Of a DNA stretch of 64,000 bases, positions 63,737 through 64,000 are shown in pieces; position 1 is the first letter of the stretch; each line of letters begins with the position of its first letter. Made by a program: the position numbers and the translations under genes. The notes beneath the pieces are model-generated. The model saw only the letters and a list, made by a program, of their open reading frames with translations. It was not told the origin of the DNA and did not search any database. The stretch comes from DASWJZ01 sp963814905 (GTDB lineage Bacteria > Pseudomonadota > Alphaproteobacteria > Rhizobiales > Afifellaceae): NCBI GenBank assembly GCA_963814905.1, contig CAWFEM010000020.1:1-64000 (forward strand). Reading direction: 5' to 3'.

Positions 63737-64000
63737 ACACCGCTGCGTGGCTGGTGGAGCTTCGCCCGCAAAGCTGGGCAAGGATCGCCGACGGCGACGA
63801 GGATACCTGCACTGCGCTGACCGGCCTCATCACGCTCGCCGGGATCAGCTGCGGCGATGGCAGCCTCTGCGAGCGTTCAGGGCGTGCAGATAGAGCGTCC
63901 CTGAATCGTATGTCGCGAGAATGCACGCAATTATCAAATCTAGCGTCTCTGGATTGGCCGGATCGGCGAGACGGAGTTCGGGTTCCTCCAAAAGCTCATG
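63733..64000 (+). CDS. Hypothetical open frame coupled to the HGG remnant (runs off the right edge)
   Basis: A GTG within GTGA overlaps the preceding stop and opens a frame (VNTAAWLVELRPQSWARIAD onward) with no stop to the window end, 89 codons. The coupling and composition suggest a real gene. The sequence is not recognised. It could equally be a chance frame in GC-rich DNA. Confidence 0.3.
   Translation, partial: MNTAAWLVELRPQSWARIADGDEDTCTALTGLITLAGISCGDGSLCERSGRADRASLNRMSRECTQLSNLASLDWPDRRDGVRVPPKAH

Overview
The window looks like chromosome of an alphaproteobacterium of the Hyphomicrobiales (Rhizobiales) type. The DNA is GC-rich. Most genes are solute transporters (three MalFGK- or TauABC-type ABC systems, a TRAP system and an orphan amino-acid binding protein). 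It also carries intergenic palindromes of the GTCATGCCCGGGCTTGATCCGGG kind common in this order, and a tRNA-Leu(CAG) of alphaproteobacterial form. The genus cannot be told from the sequence alone.

Region 1 (1-11.8 kb) is a pyrimidine module. A RutR-like TetR regulator is divergent from beta-alanine aminotransferase, a CoA-acylating (methyl)malonate-semialdehyde dehydrogenase, N-carbamoyl-beta-alanine amidohydrolase and dihydropyrimidinase. A near-consensus RutR operator lies at 638-653. Beyond a cupin gene comes a four-gene ABC importer (ATPase, two permeases, NMT1/THI5-type binding protein) that plausibly brings in the pyrimidine. Together these would convert dihydropyrimidines through N-carbamoyl-beta-alanine and beta-alanine to malonate semialdehyde and acetyl-CoA. 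Three REP-like palindromes separate the catabolic genes.

Region 2 (11.8-25.5 kb) is carbohydrate metabolism: amylosucrase, 2-keto-3-deoxygluconate kinase, and a DeoR-controlled cluster (SDR dehydrogenase, complete MalFGK-type importer, BtpA/SgcQ-family barrel protein, FGGY kinase) for an unidentified sugar or polyol. An FkbM methyltransferase and an oligogalacturonate lyase follow.

Region 3 (25.6-34.3 kb) is extracytoplasmic. A triheme cytochrome c, a 2Fe-2S subunit and a TAT-exported molybdopterin subunit form a periplasmic dehydrogenase; the large subunit carries a +1 frameshift. Next is a three-gene unit encoding a secreted metzincin-type protease and two secreted paralogues with a shared domain I do not recognise. 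This is the best candidate for an undescribed system.

Region 4 (34.3-43.2 kb) holds tRNA-Leu, 6-phosphogluconate dehydrogenase, a DctPQM TRAP transporter, an orphan AapJ-like binding protein and an L,D-transpeptidase.

Region 5 (43.4-64.0 kb) is accessory and partly decayed. It contains a frameshifted amidase and isopropylmalate-type dehydrogenase, a frameshifted IS5-family element, and a phage-type cassette (a ParB protein that has lost its methyltransferase domain, a frameshifted DUF5681 protein, terminase large subunit). A repeat-bearing membrane protein, a TPR protein, an FkbM remnant and an IS3-family element with a duplicated left end follow. Next are an ABC importer without an ATPase (one permease frameshifted), a Cys/Met PLP enzyme and a PAS-PAS-GGDEF-EAL protein. 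The right edge has a junction between a sugar-dehydrogenase fragment and an HGG-type small protein. Five of the six frameshifts in the window fall in this region.
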